Positions 15,626-24,290 of a stretch of DNA of 24,320 nucleotides are shown piece after piece. Source of the DNA: JBKGYG01 sp046546235 (lineage in GTDB: Bacteria; Bacillota; Clostridia; Lachnospirales; DSM-24629); NCBI GenBank assembly GCA_046546235.1, contig JBKGYG010000025.1, positions 1 to 24,320 on the forward strand. Direction: 5' to 3'. Position numbers and translations under genes: made by a program. Every line of letters begins with the position of its first letter. Position 1 is the stretch's first letter. Below the pieces are notes generated by a model, which had not been told where the DNA came from, searched no databases, and saw only the letters and a list, made by a program, of their open reading frames with translations.

Positions 15626-15630
15626 GGTGG
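15623..15630 (+). promoter_or_regulatory. Ribosome binding site that sets the subunit E start
   Basis: TGAGGTGG includes an in-frame GTG at 15627, but spacing favours TTG 15636 as the start. Confidence 0.6.
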
Positions 15631-15635
15631 TCCAT

Positions 15636-16229
15636 TTGCGTGTTGAAGAAGAAAAATTAGATCAGTTTTATAGAGAAATTATGCAAGATGTTAATGAAAA
15701 AAGAAAAGTAATATTAGATAAAGCAAATAAAGATATTCAAGAAAAATTAGAGGAGAAAGAACTTGAATTCTTAGAAAATGCTTATAATCACATTCAAGAA
15801 GGATTAAAAGGTATTAATAGAGAAAAAAATGAGATAATCTCAAAAGCCATAATGGAAGGTAAAAAAATGGTTTTATATAAAAGAGAAGAAATTATTTCGG
15901 ATATTTTTCTTAAAGCTAAGAAAAGATTACAAGATTTTAGAAGCTCAAGTGAGTACGAAAAATATCTAATGAAAAGATTAAAAAATCATCAGAGCACTAT
16001 GGAATGTGATGACGAATGCTTTTTGTATATATCAAAAGAAGATGAAAAATATATTAATAGAGTAAAAGAAGCATTTTCAAATACCATTAGCATAGAGCTT
16101 GATGAAGAAATGATAGGTGGATTTAAAATTATTAATAGAACTAAAAATTTATATATAGACGAATGTTTTATTACAAAGTTAGATAATCAAAGAGAAAGAA
16201 TATATGAGATTTGTAAAATAGACATATAA
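15636..16229 (+). CDS. ntpE: V-type ATPase peripheral-stalk subunit E
   Basis: The 197-residue product, read from TTG 15636, has a long charged N-terminal helix (about 1-100) followed by a compact alpha/beta domain. The C-terminal part contains MIGGFKIINRTKNLYIDECF, resembling the family's G-G-x-x-x-x pattern near the end. With the subunit H coiled coil it forms the peripheral stalk that binds subunit B. The length matches the family. In E. hirae E precedes C and F; here it follows F, so the cluster is rearranged. I am confident of the assignment from context plus architecture. Confidence 0.85.
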   Translation: MRVEEEKLDQFYREIMQDVNEKRKVILDKANKDIQEKLEEKELEFLENAYNHIQEGLKGINREKNEIISKAIMEGKKMVLYKREEIISDIFLKAKKRLQDFRSSSEYEKYLMKRLKNHQSTMECDDECFLYISKEDEKYINRVKEAFSNTISIELDEEMIGGFKIINRTKNLYIDECFITKLDNQRERIYEICKIDI

Positions 16230-16265
16230 ATTAATTAACAAATTAGTTGAAAAGAAGGTGGCACA

Positions 16266-18053
16266 TTGGAAGAAAAAGGTAAAGTAGTAGGAATCAATGG
16301 CCCTGTTGTGACAGTTAAAAGTGATAAAAGCCTTGGTATATTAGAAATGATATATGTGGGTAATGAGAAATTAATTGGTGAAGTTATTGGAATAGAAGGT
16401 GAGGACGCAATTGTCCAAGTATATGAAAGTACTACAGGACTTAAATTGGATGAACCTGTATATTCATCAGGAAAACCATTATCTCTTAAATTAGGACCTG
16501 GAATAATAGGGGGAGTATTTGATGGCATCCAAAGACCACTTATATCGATACAAGAACAATCAGGAGCTTTTATAAAAAAGGGATTAAATATTGAGCCTTT
16601 AGATTTAGATAAAAAATGGCAAACCTCCATTAAAATTCAAAAAGGCAATACCGTAAAACCTGGAGATATTATAGCAGAAGTCAAGGAAACTGAAATAATT
16701 AACCATAAGATAATGATACCTCCAAGTATAGAAGGGGTAGTTGATTCGGTTGTTAAAGATGGAGAATTTACAGTAGATGAAATAATTGCTGTCATAAGAA
16801 ACGGGGAAAAAACTTATGACGTAAAATTATCACAGGAGTGGCCAGTTAGAGTAGCGAGACCTTATAAAGAAAGAAGAAAATTAGAACAACCTTTAATAAC
16901 TGGGCAAAGAGTAATAGATACGTTTTTTCCAATTGCAAAAGGAGGAACTGCATCTATACCTGGAGGGTTTGGAACAGGTAAAACTATGACACAGCATCAA
17001 CTTGCAAAATGGAGTGATGCAGATATTATAGTATATGTTGGTTGTGGAGAGCGTGGTAATGAGATTACTGAAGTGTTAGAAGATTTTCCTAAGTTAATAG
17101 ACCCAAAAACCAACAAACCTTTAATGGAAAGAACAATATTAATAGGCAACACTTCTAATATGCCAGTAGCAGCTCGAGAAGCTTCTATATATACAGGCAT
17201 TACATTAGCTGAATATTATAGAGATATGGGTTATCATGTAGCAATCATGGCAGACTCAACATCAAGATGGGCTGAAGCATTAAGAGAAATATCTGGAAGA
17301 TTAGAAGAGATGCCTGCTGAAGAAGGATTTCCTGCATATTTGCCTTCAAGGTTATCACAGTTTTATGAAAGAGCTGGTTATGTTAAGAACTTAAATCAAA
17401 CAGAAGGGTCTGTAAGTATAATTGGAGCGGTTTCTCCACAAGGAGGAGATTTTTCTGAACCTGTAACTCAAAACACTAAGAGATTTGTACGTTGCTTTTG
17501 GGCATTAGAACGTGAACTGGCTTATTCAAGACACTATCCAGCTATCCATTGGTTAAATAGTTATAGTGAATATATAGATGACTTGGAGAAATGGTATACA
17601 GAAAAAATAGCAGAAGATTTTTTTGAGATAAGAACAGAGTTAATTCAATTGCTTCAAGAAGAAAGTAAACTTATGGAAATAGTTAAATTAATCGGTGCTG
17701 ATGTATTACCAGAAGGACAGAAATTAACATTAGCAATAGCTAAAACTATAAGAACCGGTTTTTTGCAACAGAATGCTTTTCATAAGGTTGACACATACGT
17801 ACCTGTGATTAAACAATATTATATGATGAAAATGATTCAACATCTATATAATAAAAGCAAATCATTATTAAAACGCAATATACCAGTATCTGAACTTAGA
17901 AAAACAGGGATGTTTGAAGATATAACTAAGATAAAATACACAGTAGATAATGAGCATATGGAAGAATTTGATAAGATAAAAGAAAATATAGATAATCATA
18001 TAGATTCTATCCTAGAAAGTTACAAACATTTTGAAAGGAAGGAAAGCGAATGA
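16266..18053 (+). CDS. ntpA: V-type ATPase catalytic subunit A
   Basis: The 595-residue product starts at TTG 16266 with AAGAAGGTGG just upstream. It holds the beta-barrel N-terminus, the non-homologous bulge domain and the nucleotide-binding core. The P-loop is GGFGTGKT (233-240), with Lys239 and the catalytic Glu262 in GERGNE. STSRWAEALREIS (331-343) and the SPQGGDFSEPVTQNTKR region (390-406) complete the site. The P-loop differs from the common GPFGSGKT by Pro-to-Gly and Ser-to-Thr changes, which keep the Walker A consensus. This is the ATP-hydrolysing or synthesising subunit of the A3B3 head. The 3' end overlaps subunit B by four bases (ATGA), a sign of tight translational coupling. Confidence 0.97.
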   Translation: MEEKGKVVGINGPVVTVKSDKSLGILEMIYVGNEKLIGEVIGIEGEDAIVQVYESTTGLKLDEPVYSSGKPLSLKLGPGIIGGVFDGIQRPLISIQEQSGAFIKKGLNIEPLDLDKKWQTSIKIQKGNTVKPGDIIAEVKETEIINHKIMIPPSIEGVVDSVVKDGEFTVDEIIAVIRNGEKTYDVKLSQEWPVRVARPYKERRKLEQPLITGQRVIDTFFPIAKGGTASIPGGFGTGKTMTQHQLAKWSDADIIVYVGCGERGNEITEVLEDFPKLIDPKTNKPLMERTILIGNTSNMPVAAREASIYTGITLAEYYRDMGYHVAIMADSTSRWAEALREISGRLEEMPAEEGFPAYLPSRLSQFYERAGYVKNLNQTEGSVSIIGAVSPQGGDFSEPVTQNTKRFVRCFWALERELAYSRHYPAIHWLNSYSEYIDDLEKWYTEKIAEDFFEIRTELIQLLQEESKLMEIVKLIGADVLPEGQKLTLAIAKTIRTGFLQQNAFHKVDTYVPVIKQYYMMKMIQHLYNKSKSLLKRNIPVSELRKTGMFEDITKIKYTVDNEHMEEFDKIKENIDNHIDSILESYKHFERKESE

Positions 18054-19438
18054 GTGTTGAATATATAGGAGCTAAAGAAATTAGTGGAAATTTAATGATA
18101 TTAGAAGGCATTCATAACGCATCGTTTGAAGAACTAGTAGAGATAAAAATAAATGATCAAGAAAAAAGGTTAGGTAGAATAATTGAATTATTTGAAGGTA
18201 AGGCAGTTATTCAGGTTTTTGAAGGAACTCAAGGTATTTCAGGAATAAATGTTAGAAGTAAGTTAGTAGGAAGACCACTTAAACTACCACTTTCAAAAGA
18301 GATAATAGGGAGGACTTTTGACGGTGTAGGGAGACCTATCGATGGTTTAGGTGAAGTTTATCCAGAAAAGTTTTTGGATATAAATGGAGAGCCATTGAAT
18401 CCTAATGCTAGATTATACCCAAGAGATTTTATTCAAACAGGGGTATCAGCAATTGATAGTGTTATGACATTAATAAGGGGGCAAAAATTACCAGTTTTCT
18501 CAGGAAATGGGTTGCCCCATGATGCTTTAGCAGTTCAGATTGTTAGACAAGCACAATTAGCAGAAGAGGCTGGGAACAAATTTGCAATTGTCTTTGCGGC
18601 AATGGGTGTAAAAAATGATGTAGCTCATTTTTTTAAAAAAAGTTTTGAAGAAAGTGGAGTTTTACAAAAGGTAGTAATGTTTTTGAACTTAGCTAATGAT
18701 CCAGTTGTTGAAAGAATAACAACACCTAGATGTGCTTTAACAGCAGCTGAGTATCTAGCATTTGAGGAAAATATGCATGTGCTAGTTATATTAACAGATA
18801 TGACGTCTTACTGTGAAGCCTTAAGAGAAATTTCTTCATCAAAGGGTGAGGTACCAAGTAGAAAAGGGTTTCCAGGATATATGTATAGTGATTTAGCAAT
18901 GTTATATGAAAGAGCAGGAATGTTAAAAGATATAGAAGGCTCAGTAACTCAGATTCCAATATTGACAATGCCAAATGATGATATTACTCATCCTATACCT
19001 GATTTGACAGGTTATATAACAGAAGGGCAGATTGTATTAAGTAGAGAGTTGCACCAAAAAGGAGTGTATCCGCCTATTAATGTATTGCCTTCTCTTTCTC
19101 GACTTATGAAAGATGGAATTGGAAAAGGTTATACAAGATTTGATCATCCTCAGTTAGCAACTCAACTTTTTGCTTCATATGCTCATGTTCAAGAAGTAAT
19201 TGCTCTATCTTCAGTTATAGGAGAAGATGAGTTAACAGAAACAGACAAAAAATATATGAAGTTTGGAAAAGAATTTCAAGAGCAATTTGTTTCTCAAAAA
19301 CAGGATGAGGATAGACCGATAGAACAAACTCTTGATTTAGGTTGGAAGTTATTAGGTATTTTGCCAAAAGAAGAATTAGATAGAATTGATGATGAACTTA
19401 TAGATGAATACTATGAACCATATATAGAAGAAGAATAA
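18050..19438 (+). CDS. ntpB: V-type ATPase regulatory subunit B
   Basis: The 462-residue product begins within the subunit A stop (ATGA overlap), with AAGGAAGG upstream. Where subunit A has a P-loop this protein has SGNGLPHD (151-158), the degenerate form expected of the non-catalytic partner. ARLYPRDFIQTGVSAID (120-136) is a strong family signature. Arg351 (PSLSRLMK) is the arginine finger that completes the neighbouring A site. It alternates with A in the A3B3 ring and bonds to the peripheral stalk. Length and motifs are normal. Confidence 0.96.
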   Translation: MSVEYIGAKEISGNLMILEGIHNASFEELVEIKINDQEKRLGRIIELFEGKAVIQVFEGTQGISGINVRSKLVGRPLKLPLSKEIIGRTFDGVGRPIDGLGEVYPEKFLDINGEPLNPNARLYPRDFIQTGVSAIDSVMTLIRGQKLPVFSGNGLPHDALAVQIVRQAQLAEEAGNKFAIVFAAMGVKNDVAHFFKKSFEESGVLQKVVMFLNLANDPVVERITTPRCALTAAEYLAFEENMHVLVILTDMTSYCEALREISSSKGEVPSRKGFPGYMYSDLAMLYERAGMLKDIEGSVTQIPILTMPNDDITHPIPDLTGYITEGQIVLSRELHQKGVYPPINVLPSLSRLMKDGIGKGYTRFDHPQLATQLFASYAHVQEVIALSSVIGEDELTETDKKYMKFGKEFQEQFVSQKQDEDRPIEQTLDLGWKLLGILPKEELDRIDDELIDEYYEPYIEEE

Positions 19439-19480
19439 GAAAAAACCCCTAAAAGTTCTATATAAAGGATTGTGATATAT

Positions 19481-20095
19481 ATGCCACAAGAATTATTTCC
19501 TACAAAAGGGAATCTTATAAAAGCAAAAAATACACTTGGGCTTTCAAAAAAAGGGTATGAGTTACTTGATAAAAAACGAACTATCTTAGTTAAAGAAATG
19601 ATGTCTTTAATTGCCAAAGCAGAGGATGTTCAAAAACAAATTGATACGACTTTTAGTGAGGCATATTTAGCACTACAACAAGCAAATATAGAGTTAGGTA
19701 TTCAGACAGTTGAACAAATTAGTTATGCTGTAGAAGAGGAAGAAGATGTAATGATTAAGACAAGGAGTATTATGGGGGTAGAGATTCCTATAGCTAAAAT
19801 ACCCGAAAAACAAATTAAGCCTCAATTTGGATTCACAAGAACAACCATTTCATTAGATGAAGCGTATAAAAAATTTGATAAAGTAAAACAATTAACAGTT
19901 TATATGGCGGAAATTGAAAATGCAATTTATCGATTAGCTATAAATATTAATAAAACCCAAAAAAGGGCAAATGCACTAACAAATATTATGATTCCTAGAT
20001 ATGAAAACATATCAAAGCATATTCAAGAATACTTAGAAGAAAAAGAAAGAGAAGAATTTACAAGGCTTAAAAAGATAAAAGAGATTAGGAATTAA
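19481..20095 (+). CDS. ntpD: V-type ATPase subunit D, central shaft
   Basis: The 204-residue product is read from ATG 19481, which gives the common N-terminus MPQELFPTKGNL; GTG 19472 is in frame but less likely. The long N- and C-terminal helices form the antiparallel coiled coil of the rotor shaft. A short beta hairpin (about 95-120) lies between them, and the conserved QKRANALTNIMIPRY appears near 161-175. Subunit F docks on it and subunit C receives its base. It is the last ATPase gene, and addA starts 16 bases after its stop. Confidence 0.93.
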   Translation: MPQELFPTKGNLIKAKNTLGLSKKGYELLDKKRTILVKEMMSLIAKAEDVQKQIDTTFSEAYLALQQANIELGIQTVEQISYAVEEEEDVMIKTRSIMGVEIPIAKIPEKQIKPQFGFTRTTISLDEAYKKFDKVKQLTVYMAEIENAIYRLAININKTQKRANALTNIMIPRYENISKHIQEYLEEKEREEFTRLKKIKEIRN

Positions 20096-20111
20096 CAAAT
20101 GAGGTGTTATA

Positions 20112-23100
20112 ATGTCTGTAGAATGGACTTTGGAACAGCAAAAAGTTATAGATACAAAAAAAAGGAATCTATTAGTATCAGCAGCTGCTGGTTCAGGCAA
20201 AACAGCAGTCTTAGTTGAGCGAATTATTAAAATGATTTCAAATGAAGAAAATCCACTAGATATAGATAAATTACTAGTGGTGACTTTTACTAATGCTGCT
20301 GCCTCGGAGATGAAAGAACGTATAGGACAAGCATTAGAAGACGCTCTTATGGACAAACCAGACAACAAACACCTCCAAAGACAAATTGCCTTATTACAAC
20401 ATGCTTCAATAACTACAATTCATAGTTTTTGTCTTAATATATTAAGAAGTTATTTTCACTTATTAAATCTTGATCCAACTTTTCGTATAGCTGATAAAAC
20501 GGAATTAACTTTACTAAAAACTGATATTTTAAGGGAAGTATTAGAAAGACACTACGAAGAACAAGATGAGAAGTTTTTTTCGCTTTTAGAAAGCTATAGT
20601 TCTAATAAATCAGATGAACAATTAGAAGAGCTTATTCTCAGAGTACATACATTTTCTATTAGTTATCCCTGGCCAAAAGTCTGGTTAAGACAACAAATAA
20701 AAGACTTTAATATTTCAAGTGTAGTAGAATTAGAAAAAACAAGCTGGATAAAAATATTAAAAGATTATATTTTGAATATATGCAAAGATTTAAAACAACA
20801 AATGGAGAAAGCTCTTGCGTTATGTAAATTAGAAGATGGACCTTTTATGTATCTAGAAATTATTACTGACGAATTGGAACAATTAGATAAAATAATTAAA
20901 GAAGAATTATATGAAAATTTATACAATCAATTTAGTCAGTTGTCTTTCGATAACTTACCTAGGAAAAAAAGTGAAAAAGTAGAACCAGCACTAAGAGAAC
21001 AAGTAAAAAATATTAGAACAAAAACAAAAAAAACATTAGAATCTATAAAAGAACTTTATTTTTATCAACCTTTTAACATTATGATAGAAGATATTAACAA
21101 AGTATATCCTATATTAAATACACTCGTTGAATTGGTTATTGAATTTGGTGATGAATACCGCAAAGCAAAAAAAGAGAAAAACATAGTTGATTTTAATGAC
21201 TTAGAACATTTTGCACTTGAATTATTAGTAGAACGGGATACAAATACAGGAGAAACAAACCCTACTTTGGTTGCAGAAGAATTACAAAATCAGTTTGAAG
21301 AAGTTTTAATTGATGAATATCAAGATAGTAACCTTGTTCAAGAAACTATACTTAATAGCGTTTCAAAAGTTAGTAAAGGGCAACCTAATATCTTTATGGT
21401 AGGGGATGTAAAGCAAAGCATTTATAAATTTAGGTTGGCAAAACCAGAACTATTTATGGAAAAGTATAATAAGTATACGACTGAGGAAAGTAATTATCAA
21501 AGAATAGATTTACATAAAAATTTTAGAAGTAGGAAAGAAGTTCTTGACAGTGTTAATTTTATTTTCTATCAGGTTATGTCAAAGAAAATCGGGGGTGTAG
21601 ATTATAATAATGAGTCAGCCCTTTATGAAGGTATGAAGTATAATCTTTGTGAAAATGGTGATTGTGGAGGAGCTACTGAACTACATATAATAGAAGCAAA
21701 TAATAAAGATACAGGTTTAGATGAAGTTATTGACATAACAGATAAAGAATTAGAAGCTAAGATGATAGCTAAAAGAATAAAAGAATTAATGGATACGAGT
21801 AATCACTATATGGTTTTTGATAAACAAATAGGGGGATATCGACCTGTACAGTACAAAGATATAGTTATTTTATTAAGAACAATGTCTAGTTGGGCAGATG
21901 TATTTGTTGAAACATTAATAAACGAAGGAATTCAAGCTTATTCTGACACTTCATCTGGTTACTTTGATACTATTGAAGTAAGAACAGTAATGAGCTTATT
22001 AAAAGTAATCGATAACCCAAGGCAGGATATACCATTAATAAGTATATTAAGATCGCCTGTTGTAGGATTGACAGGTGAGGAATTAAGTATTATTAAAAGT
22101 GAATATCCTAATGGTGATTATTATGACGCTTTAATAAATATAATAGAACAACCCTTTGAGCATCAATTAAATCAACAGTGTAAAGACTTTATTAAAAAGT
22201 TAAAAGAATGGCGTGAAAGAGTTCCTTACACTTCTATATATGATTTGATAAGGGAAATATACGAAGATACTAATTATTATGATTATATAAGTATCATGCC
22301 TGGTGGTAAGCAAAGACAAGCTAATCTTGATATGCTTATAGAAAAAGCACATCAATTTGAAAAAAGTAGTTATAGAGGTTTGTTTAATTTTATCCGTTTT
22401 ATAGATAGACTAAAAAAATATAATTTGGATTTTGGAGAGGCTTCTATACTTGGGGAAAATGAGGATTTAGTACGAATTATGAGCATTCATAAAAGCAAGG
22501 GGTTAGAATTTCCTGTTGTTTTTGTCTCGGGCTTAGGCAAGGCATTAAATAAACAAGACTTGCATCAAAACATAGTTATCCATCCTGATTTAGGATTTGG
22601 CCCAGATTATGTAAACTATGAATTACGTTATAAAAGGGGAACTCTTGCAAAACGAGCAATTCAAAAACAATTAGAGTTAGAAGGGTTATCTGAAGAGTTA
22701 AGAATTCTTTATGTTGCTTTTACAAGAGCACGGGAAAAGCTTATTCTAACTGGAACAGTTTCATCTAGAACATCATTAGAAAAAAGATTAGAAAAATGGG
22801 TTATGGCTTGTTTGGAAGAGAAAAAGGAATTATCATATAGTTTAGTAACAGAAGCAAGTAATTACTTAGATTGGGTTGTACCATCTTTGATACGGCATAA
22901 ATCTGCTAAGAAACTACTAGAAAAAGCAGGGAGACAAATAGATATTAGCAATGAATTATATAATGAAGATGTACATTTTAATATTGAGATTTTTTCAATA
23001 GATGATATGGTAGAAAAAGATTTAATGGAAAAGATAGAAAGTGAATGGCTAGAGGAACAATTGAACAATTGGGATGATGAAATAGTTTATGATAAAAAAA

Positions 23101-23825
23101 TCAAAGAAGAAGTCAAAAGAAGACTTATTTGGCAATATCCATATAAAGAGGAGGTTAATGTTCATGTTAAAATGAGTGTTTCAGAGTTAAAAAAACGTGA
23201 AAGACAAGAAGAAACTCCTCCACTATTTGTAGAAAAAGAAACTATGGAAACTAAAGAAATTACTAAACCAAAGTTTTTAGAAGAAGAATATAAGTTATCA
23301 CCAGCAGAAAAAGGTACAATAATTCATAAAGCTATGCAATATATTCCCCTTGATAAGTTGTGCAATTATAATGATATAAGAAAAACTCTTGAAATTATGG
23401 AAGAAAAAGGCTTTATATCGGAACAAGAAAGAAAATCTGTTTTTATAAAAGATCTCTTAGCATTTTCAAAAACAGTTCTGTATAAAAGAATGATAAATGC
23501 TCAAAAAAATAACAATTTATATAAAGAAAAGCAATTTCTTCTAGGAATTAAAGCTTGTGAGTTAGATAAGTGCTTAAAGAGTGATGAATTGGTGCTAATA
23601 CAAGGAGTAATTGATTGTTTTTTTGAGGGAGAAGAAGGTATTGTATTAGTAGATTATAAGACAGATTATGTTAAAGAAAGGCAAGAACAGATTTTAATTA
23701 ACCGATATAATAAACAGTTACAATACTACCAAAAGGCAATTGAACAAATTACAGGAAAAACAGTTAAAGAAAAGATCATCTATTCTTTTAGTCTTAATAA
23801 AGAGATAGTTTTCTCAAATGATTAG
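20112..23825 (+). CDS. addA: AddA, helicase-nuclease subunit
   Basis: The 1237-residue product starts at ATG 20112 behind GAGGTG. It is an SF1A UvrD/Rep-type helicase joined to a RecB-family nuclease. Q-motif WTLEQQKVID is at about 5-14, Walker A AAAGSGKT at 24-31 (Lys30) and motif II DEYQD at 401-405. GDVKQSIYKFR follows, then IMSIHKSKGLEFP (789-801) and LYVAFTRAREKL (866-877), the later helicase motifs. The nuclease has D1181-x-K1183 (VDYKTD). All catalytic residues are present. With AddB it makes the Chi-responsive end-resection complex. The gene is separated from addB by about 10 kb and lies 16 bases after a V-ATPase gene, with no room for a promoter in the gap. Confidence 0.97.
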   Translation: MSVEWTLEQQKVIDTKKRNLLVSAAAGSGKTAVLVERIIKMISNEENPLDIDKLLVVTFTNAAASEMKERIGQALEDALMDKPDNKHLQRQIALLQHASITTIHSFCLNILRSYFHLLNLDPTFRIADKTELTLLKTDILREVLERHYEEQDEKFFSLLESYSSNKSDEQLEELILRVHTFSISYPWPKVWLRQQIKDFNISSVVELEKTSWIKILKDYILNICKDLKQQMEKALALCKLEDGPFMYLEIITDELEQLDKIIKEELYENLYNQFSQLSFDNLPRKKSEKVEPALREQVKNIRTKTKKTLESIKELYFYQPFNIMIEDINKVYPILNTLVELVIEFGDEYRKAKKEKNIVDFNDLEHFALELLVERDTNTGETNPTLVAEELQNQFEEVLIDEYQDSNLVQETILNSVSKVSKGQPNIFMVGDVKQSIYKFRLAKPELFMEKYNKYTTEESNYQRIDLHKNFRSRKEVLDSVNFIFYQVMSKKIGGVDYNNESALYEGMKYNLCENGDCGGATELHIIEANNKDTGLDEVIDITDKELEAKMIAKRIKELMDTSNHYMVFDKQIGGYRPVQYKDIVILLRTMSSWADVFVETLINEGIQAYSDTSSGYFDTIEVRTVMSLLKVIDNPRQDIPLISILRSPVVGLTGEELSIIKSEYPNGDYYDALINIIEQPFEHQLNQQCKDFIKKLKEWRERVPYTSIYDLIREIYEDTNYYDYISIMPGGKQRQANLDMLIEKAHQFEKSSYRGLFNFIRFIDRLKKYNLDFGEASILGENEDLVRIMSIHKSKGLEFPVVFVSGLGKALNKQDLHQNIVIHPDLGFGPDYVNYELRYKRGTLAKRAIQKQLELEGLSEELRILYVAFTRAREKLILTGTVSSRTSLEKRLEKWVMACLEEKKELSYSLVTEASNYLDWVVPSLIRHKSAKKLLEKAGRQIDISNELYNEDVHFNIEIFSIDDMVEKDLMEKIESEWLEEQLNNWDDEIVYDKKIKEEVKRRLIWQYPYKEEVNVHVKMSVSELKKRERQEETPPLFVEKETMETKEITKPKFLEEEYKLSPAEKGTIIHKAMQYIPLDKLCNYNDIRKTLEIMEEKGFISEQERKSVFIKDLLAFSKTVLYKRMINAQKNNNLYKEKQFLLGIKACELDKCLKSDELVLIQGVIDCFFEGEEGIVLVDYKTDYVKERQEQILINRYNKQLQYYQKAIEQITGKTVKEKIIYSFSLNKEIVFSND

Positions 23826-23850
23826 GATAATTAATATCACCAAGTATGAT

Positions 23851-23895
23851 GAAAAAGTGATATAGTAGATTTTGCTTGTACTATATCACTTTTTC
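23851..23895 (+). terminator. Strong hairpin terminator after addA
   Basis: A perfect 17-bp stem (23851-23867 with 23879-23895) closes an 11-base loop. The right arm ends in TTTTTC and a further TGTTTTT follows, giving a U-rich tail on the plus strand. Confidence 0.9.
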
Positions 23896-23937
23896 TGTTT
23901 TTGCAAGAAATCCTCATAATACAGATCGAATAGTAAA

Positions 23938-23954
23938 TACGCAGGGACGGTTCG
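23938..23954. repeat. Possible fragment of a dispersed GGGACGGTTC repeat
   Basis: The stretch TACGCAGGGACGGTTCG is GC-rich in an AT-rich spacer. GGGACGGTTC-type sequences are, from memory, common in short palindromic repeats of Clostridia. Only one arm is here, with no complementary partner nearby, so it may be a remnant. Confidence 0.25.
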
Positions 23955-23963
23955 AAATCAGTG

Positions 23964-23983
23964 AAAAAGTAATATTTTTATTA
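23964..23983 (-). terminator. Weak minus-strand hairpin with T run after the RNA candidate
   Basis: On the minus strand TAATA (23983-23979), four As and TATTA (23974-23970) form a 5-bp AT stem followed by C and five Ts. It is weak, but it lies in the right place to end a minus-strand RNA. Confidence 0.3.
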
Positions 23984-23991
23984 TCATGAAT

Positions 23992-24169
23992 GAATATGGT
24001 GTATATATATTCAGATGCTACCTTACCTTCAAGTAGCATCTTTCTTATCAAGCCCCTAAACTAATAAAAGTGCTCCCGAAAGCAAGGTCGCACTTTTACA
24101 GGGTCTTGAACGAAAGAAGAACGCTACTTTCAGCCGGATAACGCCTCTGAATATATATACACCACATTC
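23992..24169 (-). ncRNA. Candidate structured noncoding RNA, family not assigned
   Basis: The two ends (23992-24015 and 24146-24169) are complementary over 24 positions and form a long closing stem. Inside, 24014-24021 pairs with 24033-24040 (8 bp, sharing two bases with the closing stem). 24049-24056 pairs with 24101-24108 (one mismatch) and encloses a 9-bp stem, 24065-24073 with 24090-24098. 24112-24116 pairs with 24127-24131. Three details favour minus-strand transcription. The one irregular closing pair (23996/24165) becomes G-U there instead of A-C. A further U-G pair (24132/24111) extends one arm. The stem at 24065-24098 gains a tandem G-A/A-G motif (24088-24089 with 24074-24075) instead of T-C mismatches. 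The core is richer in GC than its flanks. It could be a known RNA class; raiA-motif RNA is one candidate by size and lineage, but I cannot confirm it. Confidence 0.55.
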
Positions 24170-24172
24170 TTG

Positions 24173-24201
24173 AGTATAAGTCCCCATAGACAAGATAACA
24201 A
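24173..24201 (-). promoter_or_regulatory. Minus-strand promoter for the RNA candidate
   Basis: Read on the minus strand, TTGTTA (24201-24196, 4/6) and TATACT (24178-24173, 5/6) are separated by exactly 17 bases. The expected transcription start (about 24166) falls at the outer end of the closing stem. Confidence 0.5.
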
Positions 24202-24281
24202 ACGAGCAATTTTATATTTTACAAATTAACAGCAAAAAACTTGATATTACTGACTTCTAAGCAGGTAAAAACCCCCAAATA

Positions 24282-24290
24282 TGGTATAAT
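24282..24290 (+). promoter_or_regulatory. Extended -10 promoter leading out of the window
   Basis: TGGTATAAT is a perfect TATAAT with a TGn extension. The -35 position has no good match. Transcription would start near 24297, so a plus-strand gene should begin just beyond the window. Confidence 0.55.

Noticed and set aside
23851..23895. The long palindrome after addA as a mobile element
   Set aside because: The U-rich tail and position right after the stop codon fit an ordinary terminator better.
23947..23960. GGTTCGAAATC, resembling a tRNA T-arm
   Set aside because: The flanking bases do not form a T stem, and no acceptor or anticodon arm is present.
23992..24169. Plus-strand transcription of the RNA candidate from TATCAT at 23982-23987
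   Set aside because: No -35 box fits, and the wobble and G-A evidence favours the minus strand. It is not fully excluded.
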